A program made the translations under genes and the position numbers. A model generated the notes under the pieces. The model did not search any database. It saw nothing but the letters and a program-made list of their open reading frames with translations, and was not told the origin of the DNA. A stretch of DNA of 7,623 nt from Ruminococcaceae bacterium UBA945 (GTDB lineage Bacteria > Bacillota > Clostridia > Oscillospirales > Acutalibacteraceae), in contig DBCZ01000061.1 of assembly GCA_002293315.1 (NCBI GenBank), positions 9,245 through 16,867 of the forward strand, written 5' to 3'. Of the stretch, positions 4,932-7,623 are shown in pieces. Within the stretch, counting starts at the first letter, position 1, and each line of letters begins with the position of its first letter.

Positions 4932-6014
4932 CTAGTCCTCCATCTTCTGTATCCTCCTCCAGCCGCCGAGCAGAATGGCGACAACGGTGAAACCGAACAG
5001 GAACAGCATGGACATCCCATAGCCTGTAAAGCTTATATTCTCTATCTCCGCAAGCCCGCGCGACAGCCAGTAGCCCGGTGAGAGATAGGCGAGCCGCTGC
5101 ATGAACTCCGGCACGAAGCTTAGCGGCCAGAACAGTCCGCCCAGCATCGCGAAGATGGTTCCGAACATGGTCAATATGATGGAAATGCCCCCCATGTCTC
5201 GCGCAAGTGTCGTGAGGGCAAGCACAAACCCCACCGAAAACAGATTGTACAGCGAGAGCAGCATAAACAGATGGAAAGGGTTCGGAACGGCGCCAAGCTG
5301 TGTCTGCACGACAACAAGCAGAAGCACCGTCGTGATTTCTGTTGCCAGAAAAGCCGCCAGAGCGCCCTGTATCAGGATTGTTCTGGGCTTCTGTGGGAGA
5401 ACGCCCAACCTGTCGGGCATACCGTATCGCTTGTCGTCAAGCAGCGTCCTGACTACGAATAATGCCGTATAAAGCGCCACCATACCGTACATACCGAACC
5501 AAAATGAGATAATGCTCCAACCGCTGCCCGGGAGGCGGGTCAGCCCCGCTGCCGACTGCGATTCCCATTGTGTGAGCGCGTCCGGGTCGTCGGTGCCGAG
5601 GAGCATCAGCGCGCGCGTGATATTCTCGGCGTTGAGGCTCCCCAGAGCGGACACCTCGGATACAGAGAGGGAATAGCCCTCGAGCTTTGGCGCGCGACCA
5701 CCCAACACATCCTCGCCGTAGCCATCGCGGATCAGCAGAATCCACGGATACTCCGAATCGGTCAGCATGGCGTCGATATCGCTTTCCTCAACTTCCTCTA
5801 AAGTATACCGCGTTTTGAGTTGATTTACAAGCGAGCGCGACAGGGCCGAATCGTCCTGATCGACCACACCGAAGGAAAACGCGATATCGTCGTCTTCGCT
5901 GCCTTCGCTGGCGAGGTTTATCAGAACAATGAAGATCAGCGGAAAAAGCAGGAGCAAAAACCAAATCAGAGGCTGTCTTAAAATACGTTTAAAGGTGTTT
6001 GTGAACACAATCAT
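4932..6014 (-). CDS. ABC-2 type transporter permease (second permease)
   Basis: This 360-residue protein has the standard ABC-2 layout: one N-terminal membrane segment (about 15-34), a large, probably extracytoplasmic domain (about 36-163) rich in acidic residues, then five segments near 166-189, 213-238, 246-268, 275-297 and 334-351. The SPGYWLSRGL stretch (312-321) between the last two segments is typical of this permease family. It starts at an ATGA overlap of 4 bp with the preceding permease gene, using AAGGAGG (complement of 6023-6029) eight bases upstream. Together with the other permease it probably forms a heterodimeric membrane channel driven by the ATPase encoded further upstream. 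Such exporters carry lipids, drugs or peptides; the cargo cannot be inferred here. Confidence 0.93.
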   Translation of the reverse strand: MIVFTNTFKRILRQPLIWFLLLLFPLIFIVLINLASEGSEDDDIAFSFGVVDQDDSALSRSLVNQLKTRYTLEEVEESDIDAMLTDSEYPWILLIRDGYGEDVLGGRAPKLEGYSLSVSEVSALGSLNAENITRALMLLGTDDPDALTQWESQSAAGLTRLPGSGWSIISFWFGMYGMVALYTALFVVRTLLDDKRYGMPDRLGVLPQKPRTILIQGALAAFLATEITTVLLLVVVQTQLGAVPNPFHLFMLLSLYNLFSVGFVLALTTLARDMGGISIILTMFGTIFAMLGGLFWPLSFVPEFMQRLAYLSPGYWLSRGLAEIENISFTGYGMSMLFLFGFTVVAILLGGWRRIQKMED

Positions 6015-7090
6015 GCGAGCCGCCTCCTTCCAATCAGGAAAGCCAGAACAAAGAATATGATGCCTACCCCGAACAAAATCAGGATATATGGCGCGAACTT
6101 ATCCTCGTTGCCGCCGTATACCGAGCCGAAGATAACGGTGTGAGCCATGGCGTTGGGGGTATACTGAAAGACCTCATCGGCGGGGCCGAACGTCAACTTG
6201 GCATATCCCTTTGACACAAAGGTCATGACCCAAAACAGCGCCTGACACACTCCGTTCACCGCTCCCCCGTTTTTAAACAGCATTATGAAGAATATGCAGA
6301 GGGACTGTGAAAACAGCACGACGGCAAGCAGCGTCAGCATGACGAGGGGGATATTCTCGCCCCAGTAAACGCCGTAGACTGTCCCGGCGAAAACAAAGGT
6401 CACCATTCCCTGTAAATAACTGGTGGCAGTGGACGCCGCGAGCAGACCGCCGATGACGGCCGGCTTTGAAACAGGCGCTAGCCGCGTCCGGCTGCCGGTG
6501 TCGCTTAGAAGCCCCTTGCGGAACAGCTCGGAACCGTTGAGTCCCGTGAAGAGAAGGATCATGACAAGCATTGTCACGGCGTAGTAGTCCGTGGCGCTGG
6601 GGGCTCTCTTACCCAACGGCATATCTCTTACCGTGATTTCCGGTATGGCGGGGTTCTGTCCCCGCATGGCGGCGACCATCGCCGCAGAGCCGATTTTTTT
6701 GTATGAGTCCACAATCGAGAGGACGATACGCGCGTCAAAGTCCAACGCCCGAGGGGCGATGACCTCCGGTTCACCGTTTTCCTCCACAATCGCGCAAACG
6801 ACATCACCGTCTTTTATAAGCGTTTCTGCTTCCGCCCTGTCTGTGAACGTCGGATCGATAAACGGCGCGATTTCATCACTTTGGATGAACGCCGCGAGAG
6901 CTCCGTCCGGGTCAGCTGCAACGGCCACCGGTGAGGGATCAAGCTCAATGTCGGCGGAGAGATACGCGGAGAGCGCGTTGCCAAGGATCAGAATTATCAA
7001 AATGGGAAAGGCGACCAAGATGAAAACCGTGACCGGGTTGCGCCAAAGGAACTTGAAACCGGTCAGGAACGTGGCGGCAAATCCGCGCAT
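6011..7090 (-). CDS. ABC-2 type transporter permease (first permease)
   Basis: This 359-residue protein has the same topology as the next permease. Membrane segments lie near 20-42, 167-187, 209-240, 247-272, 276-296 and 333-353, with a long external domain at about 43-165 between the first two. The two permeases are nearly equal in length but share little obvious sequence outside the hydrophobic parts, consistent with an old duplication giving a heterodimer. The start codon overlaps the ATPase stop codon by one base (TGATG) and has AAAGGAGG (complement of 7100-7107) nine bases upstream. The C-terminus ends in a basic cluster, GRRRLA, consistent with a cytoplasmic tail. Substrate is unknown. 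Confidence 0.93.
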   Translation of the reverse strand: MRGFAATFLTGFKFLWRNPVTVFILVAFPILIILILGNALSAYLSADIELDPSPVAVAADPDGALAAFIQSDEIAPFIDPTFTDRAEAETLIKDGDVVCAIVEENGEPEVIAPRALDFDARIVLSIVDSYKKIGSAAMVAAMRGQNPAIPEITVRDMPLGKRAPSATDYYAVTMLVMILLFTGLNGSELFRKGLLSDTGSRTRLAPVSKPAVIGGLLAASTATSYLQGMVTFVFAGTVYGVYWGENIPLVMLTLLAVVLFSQSLCIFFIMLFKNGGAVNGVCQALFWVMTFVSKGYAKLTFGPADEVFQYTPNAMAHTVIFGSVYGGNEDKFAPYILILFGVGIIFFVLAFLIGRRRLA

Positions 7091-7623
7091 CAGCCCTCGC
7101 CTCCTTTGTCACGGAGCTGCTTGCCGGTCAGTGACAGGAAAGCATCCTCCAATGTCGGGCGGCGCGCTTCTACACCGAGGATGGTATAGGGCGCGGCGTA
7201 TTCAAGGATTCTGGCAAGGTTCTCCGAACCGGCCGTGCTTGTGACCGTGAGTTTTCGCCCGTCAATAGAGCAGTTCAGCACGCCTTGTACGTTCTTTACG
7301 TTTTCCGTAAGCGCCGGGGCGGGTTCGCGCACTTCAAGCGTCACCGTCTCCTCAAAAATCGTTGTGCGCGTCAGATCCCCTACGGTGCCGTCCGCAATCA
7401 CGCGCCCGGCGTCCATAATGAGTACGCGCGAACAGACGCGCTCGACCTCCTCCATATAGTGCGAAGTGTACAGCACTGTTGTACCCTGCCGGTTCATGTC
7501 CTGTACGAAATCGAGGATATGGTTGCGGCTCTGCGGGTCAATGCCGACGGTCGGCTCGTCGAGAATGAGCAGTTCGGGCTTGTGTAAAATGGCGCAGCCG
7601 ATATTCAGCCGGCGCTTCATGCC
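7090..7623 (-). CDS. ABC transporter ATP-binding protein (5' part beyond the window)
   Basis: Only the C-terminal 177 codons are present, and the frame stays open to the window edge. The first in-window ATG (7618-7620) is not the real start: the preceding codon is glycine and the sequence GMKRRLNIG is the region just after the ABC signature motif (LSGG-type), which must lie just outside. Visible motifs, counted from that methionine, are Walker B LLILDEPT (D21, E22), D-loop GIDPQSR (26-32) and the switch histidine H54 in YTSHYMEE. The extended C-terminal region ending RRPTLEDAFLSLTG is usual in ATPases that power ABC-2 exporters. The Walker A loop is not in the window. Being upstream of both permeases, it is their energy source and probably an early gene of the operon. 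Confidence 0.94.
   Translation of the reverse strand, partial: GMKRRLNIGCAILHKPELLILDEPTVGIDPQSRNHILDFVQDMNRQGTTVLYTSHYMEEVERVCSRVLIMDAGRVIADGTVGDLTRTTIFEETVTLEVREPAPALTENVKNVQGVLNCSIDGRKLTVTSTAGSENLARILEYAAPYTILGVEARRPTLEDAFLSLTGKQLRDKGGEG

Noticed and set aside
6591..7244. 217-codon open frame on the plus strand opposite the first permease
   Set aside because: It lies antisense to a clear membrane protein in GC-rich DNA where stop codons are rare. Its product is low-complexity (Ser/Ala/Arg-rich) without motifs.

Overview
The window looks like a low-GC-lineage Gram-positive bacterium, most likely a Clostridia member (Oscillospiraceae-like). This is inferred from strong AAGGAGG-type ribosome binding sites, intrinsic terminators, a CCA-encoding tRNA, and a two-component/ABC-2 operon typical of Firmicutes. 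No sequence search was possible, so the taxon is a guess.

Layout. (1) 28-159: a consensus promoter and a tRNA-Leu(CAG). (2) 160-470: a gene-free stretch with two tandem copies of a 134-135 bp unit. Each unit has a short MITE-like inverted-repeat module followed by a segment resembling a decayed tRNA 3' end, and the stretch closes with a 10-bp hairpin. (3) 485-3213, plus strand: three single-gene transcription units, each with its own promoter and, for the last two boundaries clearly, its own intrinsic terminator. They encode a small P-loop nucleotide-kinase-like protein, a metallo-beta-lactamase-fold hydrolase, and a larger P-loop kinase-like protein with an unassigned C-terminal part. The three promoters share one architecture that goes beyond the usual -35/-10 hexamers. 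(4) 3214-3364: a possible small RNA unit ending in a 19-bp bidirectional terminator. (5) 3376-7623, minus strand: a tightly packed operon of ABC ATPase (cut by the window end), two ABC-2 permeases, a NarL-type sensor histidine kinase and a LuxR/NarL-type response regulator. Neighbouring genes overlap or abut by 4 bp or less, or are 2 bp apart.

Base composition changes at the 3318-3364 terminator. Sampled lines in the plus-strand genes are roughly 33-42% GC, while sampled lines in the minus-strand operon are about 65% GC. With the tRNA gene and repeats at the left edge, this suggests that 160 to about 3365 is an accessory insert, although no integrase or clean attachment-site pair is visible.

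Functionally, the right half is a self-contained signalling and export module: the kinase/regulator pair probably controls expression of the ABC-2 exporter encoded with it, plausibly for lipid, drug or peptide efflux. The left half holds three independently transcribed enzymes with no visible shared substrate. What links them is their promoter design. I see no clear defence system, CRISPR array or toxin-antitoxin pair.
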